A stretch of 64,000 bases of DNA from Byssochlamys sp. IMV 00236 (GCA_001931875.2 MSJH02000823.1:90296-154295), one strand, 5' to 3'; positions 1 through 11,574 are shown, counted from the stretch's first letter. Notes: generated by a model not told the origin, from the letters alone. Numbers and translations are program-made.

Positions 1-375
1 TCATGGATTTATGTGCACTCCATGTGTGATTGAGGATATATAGTACATCATACATGATCTAATAATACCTCATCGTGCATAGGATTCTAGGACTTTGTAT
101 GAGCGGTTTGTAAATGCTGTTGCCATTGACACACAAGACCATTGGATTTCAAAATAAAGTACATACATACAGTACTATCGTTACTTGGTCCTAGAGTCGC
201 AATGTATCGATCCCTTGGCGGAATTTTCTTCCTTTCACCATTTGTTTTGCAAAGTCAACGTTCCCAACGCGAGCAATAGATAAACACCAACCCCAAACAC
301 CAATCTTAACCATCCGGTCCATCGGCTTCGACCAATGTTCTGAAATAATAACAACAACTTGGAAGTATGTGATGA
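1..375. other. Left edge, no gene seen
   Basis: AT-rich sequence downstream of the minus-strand gene that ends at 376. It probably holds that gene's 3' UTR. I see no supported coding region or repeat. Confidence 0.5.
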
Positions 376-2130
376 TCATGGGCCGGCTGGAAGTTGCAAA
401 GCGTGATAAGGAGTTTTCGCCTGAGTGGTCAAGTGCAGCTCTTTTTCACAGGGATCGCTGGAGTAAGATACATCAACTCCCTGGTAGACGCTGCCACGAG
501 ATACTTTCAGCTTCTTGAATCTCTCCAGGACCTTCCTAGCGACGACGGTACTGGTAAAGACAGCCGTTGCTGCGGGATCCAAGTCAGCATGCTGATCTGA
601 TAGAAAGAAGAAAAGCCCTAACAGTAGAGAGAAACCTACCATTCCCAGAATTGAAGATCCAAAGGAAATCAATATTATGGGGCCCCACGATCTCCGCAAT
701 ATCCCTCCTCCATCTGGCAGCCGTGAGGTTCTGCGAGAACAGCTTCTGTCTCGCAAAGGTGAGACGCCGGCGTTCCTTGAACGGGTGGATCATCATGAAC
801 TGGTTATCGTTCCACGCGGTTGACTCTACTAGTTCCACCGTGTAACCGGCACCGAAGCGCGAGACTCCCGTGGTGGCCAGTTTCTGCTCATTCGACTTGA
901 CAAACTCCCTGGCATTGGCTGCGTACAGGAATACGATCTTAGTCTTTTGGGTCGATTCGATCACGATCTCCTGCAGCGGTCCCTCGTGGATGCGCGCGGT
1001 GACAAAACGGATGAAGTTCTGGAACACATTTCCGTGCAGATAGACGACGCCAGCTTTGCGTTCTTCCTCGCTTATCACTGTCCCTGGGGCAGAAATGGTC
1101 TGTTCTGCCAGGGCCAAATAAGTGAGCATAGATTGTTTCTGGTCCATCTCCATGAGGGGAGTGGGTGGCTTTATCTGGGCTTGCGCTGACTGTGCGATCT
1201 GCGCAATGCTTTCTGCGATTGATGGAATAGGTCGAATTGGCGTCGCGACTTGAGCCAAGTTCTCCTTGAAGGGTGGTATTATCATCGGCTGCTGCAGCTT
1301 CTCTGGCACCAAGGGGAACTACACAACAGATCAGTTCTCATCTCGTTCTTCAAAGCTCTTCCCTTCGGTCTGCTTGCTCTTACCACATATTGCTTCTCAT
1401 GAGTTCCAAGAGAAGGTATGTCACTGACTTCCTTCTCTTCATTCTCTTGCTTGGCGTGACGCGCAGGACACTATATATCTGTCAAACTCATTCGATATCA
1501 CAAAACACATTACCACGAGCCGGTTTTGCATTGTCTGGACATACATTGTCATTGAACAAGTAAGCTTCAGTGGGAAGATCCTGGACAGCTCCAGAAAAGG
1601 CGCTAACAAGCTCGACGCTGAGCTTTCCCAGAGCGTTCGCGGCCTCAGCTCTGCCATACGCGCGAAACTTATGATCGTGTATTATCGTGTCAGTACAATC
1701 TCTGCAGGGAGCCCTGTCACCCGTGTATGAGACCAACCTGGTTGGAAACCAGACGAAGGCAGCTCAAGGCCTCCGCCATGGCGCCGTCAATAGTATGGAC
1801 CATGATTGAGACAAAATTCGGCTCCCCTTGAGAAGCGGGATGATTGAGAAGAAAAACAGAATTGAGATGTTCTTTATTGCAGTTGAAAGTGTTAGCGGGG
1901 ATGTGTATGTCATCAAAGAGATCCCACTGCACCTGGACGCGAGGTTGGGCTTGACTAGACGAAGGCCAGTGAGCACCCTTTTGCTGATAGTTTCACCAAA
2001 ATGTGGAATAGTCTGGCCTTCTGCAATTAGATGTCAAAGAATTGGATTGAAGGATGAAGATGGTAAGAAGCGAAGAATCTAGCAGGGAAGTCAGAGGAGC
2101 ATAACATACGAGAGGATACGCCCAATTCAT
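376..2130 (-). CDS. Tandem RRM-like protein of unknown function (6 exons)
   Basis: I do not recognise a named orthologue. The model joins exons 2130-2110, 1983-1738, 1667-1545, 1470-1384, 1318-640 and 569-376, giving 449 codons plus stop. Four internal joins are phase 0, the last is phase 1, and all keep the frame open. The introns have GTATGT, GTAAGA or GTAGGT donors apart from one GTTGGT, and the 1668-1737 intron has an ACTGAC branch point. The C-terminal half contains two RRM-like folds. The first starts at VVYLHGNVF. The second runs from WRRDIAEIVGP and is completed only across the last intron, where FNSGN joins ATAVFTSTVVARKVLERF. Catalytic motifs are absent, so an RNA-binding role is inferred. 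The 21-nt first exon (start at 2130) is the weakest part, and the true start could lie further upstream. Confidence 0.6.
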
Positions 2131-2517
2131 AGACTCATATCAGACGTTGGAGGAGCCTCGTGCAGAATTCAGAGACTCCATGAAACTTTCAATCGCTTCT
2201 CACTATGAATATTGCAGAACTGATATCGGATGAGAGACGAGGTCTGGTGGCCTGTCATCAGGAACAAAGAGAGTGGTGTTTGAGCGGAGCGCTCCTTATT
2301 CTGCTGCGTCGAGGGAGCCCACCGCATTCCTAGCAAATCATCCTTGCAACTGATATACTGCGAATCTCATAATAAATTTTAACATAACGCGATGCAAGTC
2401 ATTATTATGGCTTTGAACTTTATAATGGAATCTTGAGAGAGAACTCGCAACGAAAGAAATCTTGCAAGAGGAATGGCTTCAGAGAAACAATATGAAGGTT
2501 TTCGCGATTATTATAGG
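2131..2517. other. Intergenic, tail of prnD to head of RRM-like gene
   Basis: A 387 bp gap between two minus-strand genes. It should contain the 3' UTR of prnD and the promoter of the RRM-like gene. No distinct motif stood out. Confidence 0.5.
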
Positions 2518-4074
2518 TCATGGTCTCTTGCTGACTCTCAAAACTCTCCGTTTCAATTCTGTTGACATCGCCTTTCTGGTATCAATGGTCCTTGAAACAG
2601 CATCTTTATTCTCCTGCGCTCTGCGAACCAGGTACTCCATGCATTCCCCAACAGTACCCCAGACGAGATACTTATACGCCCTTGGGACTTCCCCATCTAT
2701 AACATTGCTCTCGCGCGCTTCTTTCCCCTCTTCGACAAGTTCGCAGCTAATATCATCAGCCATTCCCTGCAGTTGGCCATATGCCATCTCAATCAAAGGT
2801 TGGCCTTCGCGGACTTGTTGATCACGGATAGCTCTTGCTTTCCTGACTGAAGCGCGGTTATGAGTTGCAAGGATGAGGTCCGCACGAGGGAACGGAAATG
2901 GTCCTTGGTTGGCGCCGCTTGTCGATAATTCTGCAGGCGCACGAAGGATTTCACCATACCTTCTCGTGATCAATGAGTTTGCGATACCATCGTATTGTCT
3001 GTCCGTCTCTTCCTTTGTCCCACATATCAGATGCCTTGGATCGCTGCCTATATATGCACCTCTGACGAGTTTCACACCTAGGATAAACCCTTCTCTTTGC
3101 GCCGCTTCCAGGTGACGGCCAAGAACTGCTGGCGTCGAGAGCAGATATGCCTGATAAGTTCCGTATATCAATGCACGCGGCTCCTCCTTTTTGTTGTATC
3201 TACGTTGGAACTCGAGTGTCCATTCGTCAATTGCGTGTTGCAGCACCTGCTGTTCGGCATCAAACAGTAACCTGACATTACGCCGCTTCGCCGTGTCGCA
3301 TATCTCGATGATGGCCTTTTCCAGCTGGGGTGAAGGAGGTAGCTTGCGGAGCAAATGCTGCAAGGCTTGCTTACCAGCACCTGTGAACTTCAAAGCCACA
3401 AAATCACCTTCATCTGCCAATTCGACAGTTTTCATGGTTCCGTTTTTCCATTCAAGGATCTCCCGTACATTCTTTTGCTCTTCAGCAGCATCTTCGATCC
3501 TTCCTGTTATAGACACTCCACTGACACTTGTTTCATCTTCATCCATCACAACCTCTTTTGCGTATCCGAGAATAACTCCTGTGTAACCCATGCGCTTCAG
3601 GTTCTGGATATATGCCTTGACTTCCTGCGGAGTCCCACCAGCACAGAATTGGGTATAGACTGTCTTTGAGAGAATATATCTCAAGAGAGAATTTCTGTCG
3701 GGGTCCAGCAAAGCTGATTTTGAACTGGCCAAAAATGACAACAACCGCATGCATGGTGACAGCAAGACTGGAGAAGAAGAAACTGTCGTAACTAACAATG
3801 ATCTGATAACGGAACTGAGAGGTAGGATAGAAAGCGGATTTTCTTTCTTGCTGCGTTCAAGAGTAGGTGTCCGTACTTCCACGTGTGATCTCCTTATCGA
3901 AAGAAGATTTGAATTCGGGACATAGGATCGTCTAGGACGATGGCTGGCAATGTGTGATACATATCTCGTGTTCCTAATCCAATCGACAGACTCGTGTAGG
4001 CCAATATATGGAACACCGCCAGCCAGGGTTCGACCAGGGAAAAGAATCGGTTTGTTCCTTATCATGGCTTGCAT
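2518..4074 (-). CDS. prnD: Proline dehydrogenase (proline oxidase), mitochondrial
   Basis: FAD-linked proline dehydrogenase, the first step of proline catabolism (proline to pyrroline-5-carboxylate) at the mitochondrial inner membrane. It is a single uninterrupted 518-aa exon. An in-frame TGA lies immediately before the ATG at 4074, which fixes the start. Family signatures run in the expected order through the C-terminal two thirds: MGYTGVILGYAKE, LLFDAEQQ, KLVRGAYIGSD, LATHN, YGQLQGMADDI and YLVWGTVGECMEYLVRRAQEN. The first 100 or so residues are Arg/Ser-rich and poorly conserved, as expected for an import sequence. In Aspergillus nidulans prnD sits in a cluster with prnB, prnC and prnA. None of those is here, so this is either a dispersed prnD or a paralogue. 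Upstream PrnA-type sites (see 4453-4581) argue for proline control. Confidence 0.92.
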   Translation of the reverse strand: MQAMIRNKPILFPGRTLAGGVPYIGLHESVDWIRNTRYVSHIASHRPRRSYVPNSNLLSIRRSHVEVRTPTLERSKKENPLSILPLSSVIRSLLVTTVSSSPVLLSPCMRLLSFLASSKSALLDPDRNSLLRYILSKTVYTQFCAGGTPQEVKAYIQNLKRMGYTGVILGYAKEVVMDEDETSVSGVSITGRIEDAAEEQKNVREILEWKNGTMKTVELADEGDFVALKFTGAGKQALQHLLRKLPPSPQLEKAIIEICDTAKRRNVRLLFDAEQQVLQHAIDEWTLEFQRRYNKKEEPRALIYGTYQAYLLSTPAVLGRHLEAAQREGFILGVKLVRGAYIGSDPRHLICGTKEETDRQYDGIANSLITRRYGEILRAPAELSTSGANQGPFPFPRADLILATHNRASVRKARAIRDQQVREGQPLIEMAYGQLQGMADDISCELVEEGKEARESNVIDGEVPRAYKYLVWGTVGECMEYLVRRAQENKDAVSRTIDTRKAMSTELKRRVLRVSKRP

Positions 4075-4452
4075 TCACTTATCTGTCACGTTGGCTTGTG
4101 AATATGTCGTCCTCCTTAGCGTAAAAGATTGGCACTGCTGGGGAAATAAGTGCGATGCTTATATAGAAACTGACCTTACCAAGATTCAGGAATATAGAAA
4201 TATAGTTCTCAATAAGCGTTGCACTTTCCCAAGATACACCGATTCTGCAAAGAAACCACGGTTCGACGAGGCTCCGGAATAAGCAGCAAGATAAAGACAT
4301 AAAATCCAGTTCCTATCGCAACCTACAAACGACAGAGCACTCCGTTAATTAATTCGTACTCCTAAGAGGACAGGAATAAATGCCAACATCAGCGCAATCG
4401 AAAGGCTATATAATACTACTGAGCGCAAAACAGCACAGCGTCCAGATACGCC

Positions 4453-4581
4453 GGATAAGGAACAAAGCGTACAGGTTTATCTGCAGATACGATCGCCTAT
4501 GTCACCGGGACGATGTCCGGGCCGGCAGGTGATCGGAGGCGTGCCATGTCAATTATCACCGGCCCGGTTGTATGCTTATCT
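4453..4581. promoter_or_regulatory. PrnA-type CCGG-N-CCGG sites and GATA sites upstream of prnD
   Basis: Two copies of CCGGNCCGG are present, at 4517-4525 (CCGGGCCGG) and 4559-4567 (CCGGCCCGG), with another CCGG at 4505-4508. This matches the site described for PrnA, the Zn2Cys6 proline activator of A. nidulans. HGATAR-type or GATAA sites for AreA lie at 4453-4458, 4477-4482 and 4576-4581. They are 380-510 bp upstream of the prnD start. The motifs are seen directly; their use is inferred. Confidence 0.55.
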
Positions 4582-5127
4582 ATGGAGACCTTCAAGACCA
4601 ATATTTTGGTAACACGGATATGTAGTTCCTATTTTAGGAGATGAGGTTGCTCGAGATTCGATAGTTGGTTACTCATCTAGATAGGTAGGTAGAACTGATG
4701 ACGAAACGGCAAACACCCAGGTATTGCTCGCCTTGATCGGATATTTGTGACTACAGTATGATATTATGATTTCTTGCTTAAATATCCATATCCCTCAATA
4801 GAATAACATCTGTTACAGAACATGAAACTATAATACCGTTTAGATCTCTTTGGATATAATCGACAACGGGCGTGGCCAGAGAACAGCAGTTCATCTCATC
4901 TCATCCCAACGTGCCCTGCATGCTGGACCTAGTCTGTCTCCACCGGATCTTATCCGTGAGAAGGGATTATGTATTAGTAAATTCGCATTCTTTGGGCTCA
5001 CTACTACGCTGCTACTGCATACCCCTCATTCCACTGCAGTCCGGCTGATTCGATGAACTGTAGTTGGGCGATCTTATCGGTCTGCGCTGTCTTATCGGAA
5101 CATTCCCGCCCACTTCAACTCCTCACG

Positions 5128-5156
<29 letters not shown>
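5128..5156. repeat. (TGA)n microsatellite
   Basis: About nine perfect TGA/GAT trinucleotides in intergenic sequence. Confidence 0.9.
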
Positions 5157-5158
<2 letters not shown>

Positions 5159-5574
5159 TTAGGATCTTCACACCTGCCATGAACAGTGGAAAACAGCCCT
5201 GAATATGAGATATGTCGTTGATCGATCATAGAAAAAGGCCCACTAGTATTTATATCTGGCTCTCAGGTGCTGTTTGAGTTTGGGCAACATGACAGACCAG
5301 TTTCCACCAAGAGAGCTTTCCTATCGCTTAACAAAGGTGTAATTTGCTAACTTGCTAGATAGAATGCTCCGGTAAACAAGTCCTGTACAGCTTCACCGAC
5401 TGTCAATTATATGGCGCCGTAAGAAGCAACCTGGTCTCCCCATCTCTTTCGAGATTACTATATACCTCGGAGCATTCAACGGGCAGCATCGGTATATCCC
5501 TGTCTTGTTTCGGCCCCATCCATCATAGTTTAGGGGCTAGTCACTCCGAGAGAGGAGGGAAATCTCGAATGAAG

Positions 5575-6353
5575 CTATATTACGCGGGAGTCAACAGTCA
5601 GCATCTGCCAGACAACATATCCAGCCCCTAAAGGATCCGGGCACACATACTGAGAAGGGCACTCATAGCCACTAGGGTTCTTCTCCAGGTACAGCTGATG
5701 GTACTCCTCTGCATCCCACCACTGGCCTGCAGGCACAATCTGCGTGGTTATAGGCTTCTTGTACCATTCCTTCTCAACCTTCTCGGTGATCTCCTTCGCG
5801 GTCTTCTCCTGCTCGTCATTGTGCGTGAAAATGATACTACGGTACTGCGTGCCAACGTCTGGGCCCTGTCGGTTCGCCGTCGTGGGGTCGTGCATGCGGT
5901 AGAAGAATTCTAGGAGCTGGCGATAAGTGACTTTCGAGGGATCGAAGGTAATCTGTAGCGACTCGGCATCTAATTATTTCCCCGCAAAAGGGAACATATT
6001 TGTTAGAACTATTTTACGGAATTGATCTCAGCAGGGAAGGAAGTATAATTGGTAGACATACGACCAGTCGTCCCCGAGCACACGGCGCGATAAGTCGGCG
6101 AATCACTCTGTCCACCACTATATCCAACTTTGGCATCCAGAAGTCCCTTCCCATTTCCAAAATGTTTCCGATACAAGTGTTCCACTCCCCAGAAGCAACC
6201 AGCCGCCAGGGTCGCCTTCTGCGCGTTGTCCGACATGTTTCGCGACGCGATCGATTCAGATGATGTGAGAGAAAAGGATGGAAAGCTAGTCGAGAAAGGC
6301 CGGAAGAGGCGTGAGAATAGAGTCGGTGCAATCGCAGATGCGGCGAAAGCCAT
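5575..6353 (-). CDS. msrA: Peptide methionine-S-sulfoxide reductase A
   Basis: Reduces methionine-S-sulfoxide in proteins and free methionine, using the Cys in the GCFWG motif as nucleophile (Cys53 in this model). Exons are 6353-6062 and 5969-5575, and the 92 bp intron has a GTATGT donor and TTAG acceptor. The join rebuilds the family signature VCSGTTGHAE followed by LQITFDP and [15 protein letters not shown]. The model is 228 aa, a usual length for the family. Translation from 6353 gives a 39-residue Arg/Ser/Phe-rich leader before a second Met (MSDNAQ). One gene could therefore supply a mitochondrial form from the first ATG and a cytosolic form from the second. C-terminal Cys residues near [10 protein letters not shown] could act as resolving cysteines. 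Confidence 0.93.
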
Positions 6354-7113
6354 CTATTATTTGTGTACGTACTGGGTTTTCCCAGGAAATTTTCCCTTTT
6401 TATTTTTGCTGGGTCGCGGAGAGGGGCGGTCGCGATCGATCGTTATCGGAAGCGGGGATGCTATTATTACCGTTACAAAAACGTCGGCGTAGAGAGAAAT
6501 ATGCTTCAAAGGCACGATGGGACTATTCTGTAGTTTCAGTAATGGTTCAGATTTCGTGAAGCTGTAGATTTAGACAAGATAGTGATTCGGACAGTAGCGA
6601 CGACTGCCAGGCAATCGATAATTATGCGATGGTGAAGCCAGTGGCGTCATTGCAGCATGACAAATCCTCCGACAAGCTCTAATGACTTCGCGCCCATCGC
6701 AAGTAGCTGCTGAGTCCACATTGCCATTCTCTTTTTCGAGATCAAATGGAGAAAGAATTTGCAACTCAAATTGTCTCTTTTTGTTTGAAGGAAGCTGCAG
6801 TGAGCACGTGATTTTTGTCGGTTGCTGGTTGCTTGATCCCAGGACGGAGATTTGATATTTTACAGTGCAGAAGTTAACTATAGGGATAAGAACAAAATAT
6901 AGGCAACAAGATATTATTAGAGGGGACAGACAGTCATCAACACGTCAAGCCCACCAATGCCTTCGTTCTCGTTCCTGAAACCATGACTCCAAACCGACCA
7001 GTTGAACCAATAACCCTTCAATGTCATAATGGAAACAAAGTTGGTATAAGAAACCTAAACACCTGTCATGATCTACGTTCGCCAGAGACCCCCAAATCAA
7101 ATGGACAAGTTAT
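6354..7113. other. Intergenic, msrA promoter and kinesin 3' flank
   Basis: 760 bp without a supported gene. Overlapping short open frames on both strands have no recognisable motif. Confidence 0.5.
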
Positions 7114-10100
7114 CTATCTCCAAGTGCCTTTGCCGGATGGCATGAGACTGCTGCGAGAACCGCCAGTGCCCGCTGCCGCCATTGTGCTCAATCTGATGGC
7201 ATCCCTGCTTGTCAGACTGACTTCTCTCGGTCGTATATCCCCGAGAGTGGTGCGTCTTTGGCCGGTGCTTTTTGTAATTGGGACAGTGCGAGGTCCCAGC
7301 ACGCTGGGCTTGACGTCATGTTCTTTGTCACTCTTCACCATCCTGCGAGCCTGGGAGGCCGTGAACATGGCGTTCTCATTAGGAGAGGTGCCCAATGAAG
7401 CCGCCGTTGGGCTTCGACGGCGGTGCGCACGGCTCACGTTGGCTGAATTTGTGCTACCGATATGAGAACTCGAAATTCGTCTCATTGCAGCGCTGATCGT
7501 TATTGCGTCTGCTTTGGTGGTCTTCCAGTTGTCTTCCGTATCCGAGACGCGACTAGGACTGCTGGTGTAACTACCGCTAGAAGTTCGCACCGCTATCCTG
7601 GAGGGGCGGTCGAGAGAAGAGCGATGGTGAGAAGAGCGGTTGAAGAAACTGCTGTTTTCGATATCCCGGAGTGGGGAGCCATCATTGTCGGACAAGGGGA
7701 GGCTTGCCACTGGCGGCTGAATTGGGGAGCTGCTGGACTTTTTGGAGAGGAAACCAGTCGTGAATCTGCTGCTGTTCTTCTGAATGTTCAATGTCGGTTC
7801 TGGTGGCGTAGAAATTGGCGAGGAACCGAGTGACGGACTGGCCAAGCGAGTGGGAATTGGGATACCTCGTGCTGGGGATGCACGTGGTATTGGAGATGCT
7901 CTCAGCAGCGATGTGTCGTCAGAAGAGACCTCAGGATTTGGCTGCGCCTTCTGCGGCGTCTTCTCGAATTCGGCCAGAGAACCATCCTGTTCATCATCTT
8001 TCCATCGGACGCTTCTCTTCGCCGTCTTAGACTGAGCTTTCTTCGGTGTAAAGCTGACACCCTTCCTGGCGATGCCGAGCTTGCGTCGACGTGGTGAGCC
8101 CTTCGTCGGAGAAATCAAGGGAGGTGCAATTGCTGTATTCGTGTTCAGTGTCAGGACTGGATTGGGTCCAGCTAGGCTGAGCTTCTTGCGGCGTGCGGGT
8201 GCTGGTTTCGGAGGGGAGAAAGACAAGTCAATCTGAGGCAAGTTTTCGTCAGGCTTCACCACATTTGACGTTGCGCTTGAACATGAGTTGAGCATTTTCA
8301 TCAAGATTTTTTTGCCTGCTTCAACTGCCTCTTCTTCACTGAGCTGCATAATGTTCTCGATTGAAGAAATAGTCTCGAAATGAGCTTGGAGCAGCATCTG
8401 GACGATCGCCACGTCTCCTGCCTTTTCCTGTTCTGCAATAGCAGTGAGAGCCTCACGCTCAGCAGTGAACTTCAAGAGCTCTACTTCACGCTTCAGATTC
8501 GCGACGTCGGTATTGTCGCTGGTATCGAATTCTTGAAGCAGCTTGATGCCATGGTCGAGCGCTGAATTGATACCGCGCTCCCAGTTATTCTTTGCCAGCT
8601 TTTGGTGATAATGCTGTCGGCTCCCTTCCAGCTCAAAAAGAATACCTTGTGCCGTCTTTCGAATAGCTTGGAGATTTGACATCGATTCCTCGCGCTCGCA
8701 GTTTGCACATACCCCGTCGAAAGCAGCTATCCAAGAAGACAGCACGCCGATCCTGCGGGACACCTGTCTCAGTTTAAGCATGCTGTTCGCCTTTTCCTGT
8801 CTCTCAGAAGCCGAATGCTCATACGCATTCCGAATGCGAGAGATTCCTTCCCGCATAACACCTTCTTTCTTTTCGTTCTGCTTCCTAAATTTGGCGAAAG
8901 CTACCGATTCGTAATCCTTTTGCTGTGCCTTCAGCTCATTTATCAGAGCCATCTGCTCATCAATCTTGACAAGGAAGTCTTTCACGTGTCGATTCACGTT
9001 GTACACGTTCCTCGTAACCTTCGTTTGAATATTCTTTGCGCGGTTCGCGTATCGGAGAGTGTTTTGTGTTTCGTCGAAATGCTGGCTAGAGGGGCTAATG
9101 CAAACAATCATGACCGTCCTGCAGTTTCCTCCCAGAGAAAATTTCAGCAGACGAGTGAGTTTCGAGTTTCGGTAGGGAACATGGTTTCTCTTCCGTGGGT
9201 CACAAAGGGCGTTGATGCAGCTTCCGAGAGCTAGCAGTGACTTGTTGATATTTGCACCTTCTAAGAGCCTCTCTCCACGATTCTTAGTGGCACTAGCTCT
9301 CTCACTCCCAGCAAGATCAATAATACTGAGGGTAGCCATCGTGTGCGGTTCATTGACATCTGCATTGCGGTCTTTCTGGGCGACATTAATCTGGAGAACG
9401 GCATGAGATCTGGAAGAAGTTGCGTTCGCCTCGGTTGGAGACATGGTTCGACATTCGTTGCCCTTCATTATCATGTCCATGACTTCCTGCACGTTTTGCG
9501 GGTGGTGACTTGATAGTCCCGCCACAGAGACAGATTGATTGGCATCTTCACGCAACATAAGTCCGCCTTTACTGCCTCCCGGAACCAGCAAGTCACGGAT
9601 GGTTTCGTTGTATATCTCGAGATATGACAGGGAAACCTCTGTCACCTTCTCTTCCGATCTCTCCTGTATACGTTCGAAGAGCTCCTGCATGGTGAGGAAG
9701 ATGATTCCTGGCTGCTGGGCGGTTCCAGTGATAGTGTGCGTCTTTCCGCATCCCGTTGCTCCATAGGCGAAAACGGTGGCATTGTATCCGTCAAGTACAC
9801 TATCGAGGAGGCTTCGACTGGTAGCTTCATACACTTCGCCCTGGGACGCGTTCTCGTCGAAGATGCGGTCAAAGCAGAATGTCTGATCCTTGACACGCTT
9901 TCCGTTGGGGATGACGCTCTTGGAGAATTTGTGGACGGGGTTGTCTTCAGGTGGGTCGAAGACACTGGAAGGAAGTCAGTTCCACGCCGACACGTCAGTA
10001 GGAGATGGACATACAGGCACTTATCGTCGATGACTTTGACCACAGGTCTGATGCCTTTCTGGGTGAGTTTCGGGGTGGGAACGCCAGCTAGGGAGCCGTC

Positions 10101-10214
10101 CCCAAGAAACAGTGGTCCATCGTCGCATTTTGCAAGCTGTGCAGCCTCTCGAATCGTAAACGGCCGGACTCTGACCGTCACCGAGATCGATGACGCGCCG
10201 CTCGAACCAGCCAT
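7114..10214 (-). CDS. kipB: Kinesin-8 (Kip3/KipB-type) motor protein
   Basis: Plus-end-directed microtubule motor of the kinesin-8 class, which limits microtubule length in mitosis. Exons are 10214-10015 and 9964-7114. The 50 bp intron (GTATGT...CCAG) joins IDDKC to LVFDPPEDNPV, giving 1016 aa. The N-terminal motor carries the P-loop GATGCGKT at about residues 135-142, switch I NATSSRSH, switch II DLAGSERA, and the neck-proximal LRYANRAKNI. A helical segment follows, with KIDEQMALINELKAQQ and two Cys-containing linkers. The last 400 residues are Ser/Pro/Lys-rich with basic clusters such as PARRKKLSLAG and SPRRRKLG, suited to microtubule or nuclear targeting. The gene symbol follows the A. nidulans kinesin-8 name; class assignment rests on motor sequence and N-terminal motor position. 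Confidence 0.92.
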
Positions 10215-11038
10215 TATGTAGTTCCACGGCGCTCAGCGTTGGCGACAGGTAGGGTCAATAAGGGGTCGAAGTCGGATATCGAAACCCCCTACCAGGCGTA
10301 TAGTCCCCGACCTAAGAAGATATCGTCACTAGAATGAGGGAAAGAAGCACAAAAGAAGCTGGATCGGGGGGAATGTTGATGTGGACCTTCCAGCCTCAGA
10401 GCTGCTGTTTGGTCGCTCCAGTTGTCAATTGTGGCTTGTTGATGCATGGAATGTTGTTCCATCGCCGGTTGCTCCGGGCAACCCAGCACGTGGAGTGGTT
10501 GTGCGTGGCTACGACAAAAACCCAGTGGAAATACGAGTTACAGGCGTTGGTTGACTAGTTCCCCGCAACTATCAGTACACCTTTCCAATTACCACGCACT
10601 TAAGAACCAATCTCAATAATCATTAGAGTACATACTCCATGGCGTCGACGTATTTTTAAGTTCTTTTTTTCTCCAGAACAATTACGTGCGAGATTGTGAT
10701 GTTACTCTGGTGGTCCTCAGCGAGAAGCAAGATGCTATGAAATATATAGTCGATAATGGGGATCTGGTCCTGAGCAGAGGAAGTTCCTCTTAAGACATTG
10801 TTAGTGTCCTTCGATGTGTGATTCTCGACTACGAATGACTTGTCTGCTCTGGAATGGATGAATATAATGCTTGACTTTGCTTTATTCTACTATCATACAA
10901 ACAGTTTCATAGCAAAAGTTGATTATCTCAGCCATATACACAGTAGTTACTCCTCATTGAACGCCAACCTAAACCAGATATTGAACCCCTCATGAAGTGC
11001 CTCATACCCATATGATCTCTTACTACAGTCTGTTCCCT
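10215..11038. other. Intergenic, kinesin promoter and downstream gene 3' flank
   Basis: Roughly 820 bp without a supported gene. Short open frames near 10334-10558 look random. Confidence 0.5.
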
Positions 11039-11574
11039 TCAAGACTCCGGCTCCTCATCATCGAGGCTAGGAACGATGACGTCCCAGCTGGGATCCTCGA
11101 GCTCCAAGTCTAGATCAAGCTGATCTTTCCCTGCATCTTCTGTAGAAGGTTTGCGGAATCTGAACGCAATAGACTGTCCATCTTTGATATCTGCTCCTTG
11201 TAGGGTAACCTCCCCTCCGTTCTTTTTCTTTTTCTTGGTGCCACTTTCTGCTAGTCCTGGTACTTCGACATCCAGTCTCGTCCAGCCTTTCTCGAGTTCA
11301 TTTTTGTCCACGGGTACTCCGAATTCGATCTCAGACGGATCTTCAGGGACGGAGTCGCCGTTAATTTCCTTTAGACCACGCGAGTTGAGAGCTTTGAGGA
11401 GCTCAGCTTTCGCCGACGTAATAGTTTCGTTCGGCGGTAGCATGAGCAGCACAGTTGTCTTGTGCTTTCTGAACAGTAATGTCCAGCTGAGAGGACTTGG
11501 TTTCGCCTTTCGTCCGGTCAGTTATATCCATGCAGATGTAGATATAGGAGTAGAAATAGTGATGATCTTACCAT
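11039..11574 (-). CDS. Small conserved protein, possible ubiquitin-like fold
   Basis: Unnamed 156-aa protein. The start codon alone forms the first coding exon: ATG (11574-11572) is followed at once by a GTAAGA donor. The 65 bp intron ends after a TAACTGAC branch point at 11507, and exon 2 runs 11506-11039. The joined N-terminus begins MAKPSPLSWTLLFRKHKTT, then VLLMLPPNETITSAKAELLKAL. That strand-turn-strand-helix pattern resembles a ubiquitin-like domain start. The C-terminus is acidic (DLDLELEDPSWDV, DDEEPES) and there is a Lys run in the middle. Function is unknown. It diverges from the Tim17-like gene with only 281 bp between the two starts. Confidence 0.75.

Larger units (their letters stand above)
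4075..5574. other. 1.5 kb intergenic region
   Basis: Promoter of prnD (see the site cluster) plus the 3' flank of msrA. It contains a (TGA)n microsatellite at 5128-5156. Short open frames here show no family resemblance and were not called. Confidence 0.5.

Noticed and set aside
6983..8035. Plus-strand frames of 83-160 aa opposite the kinesin tail
   Set aside because: They are antisense to the GC-rich, low-complexity kinesin tail, with no motif of their own.
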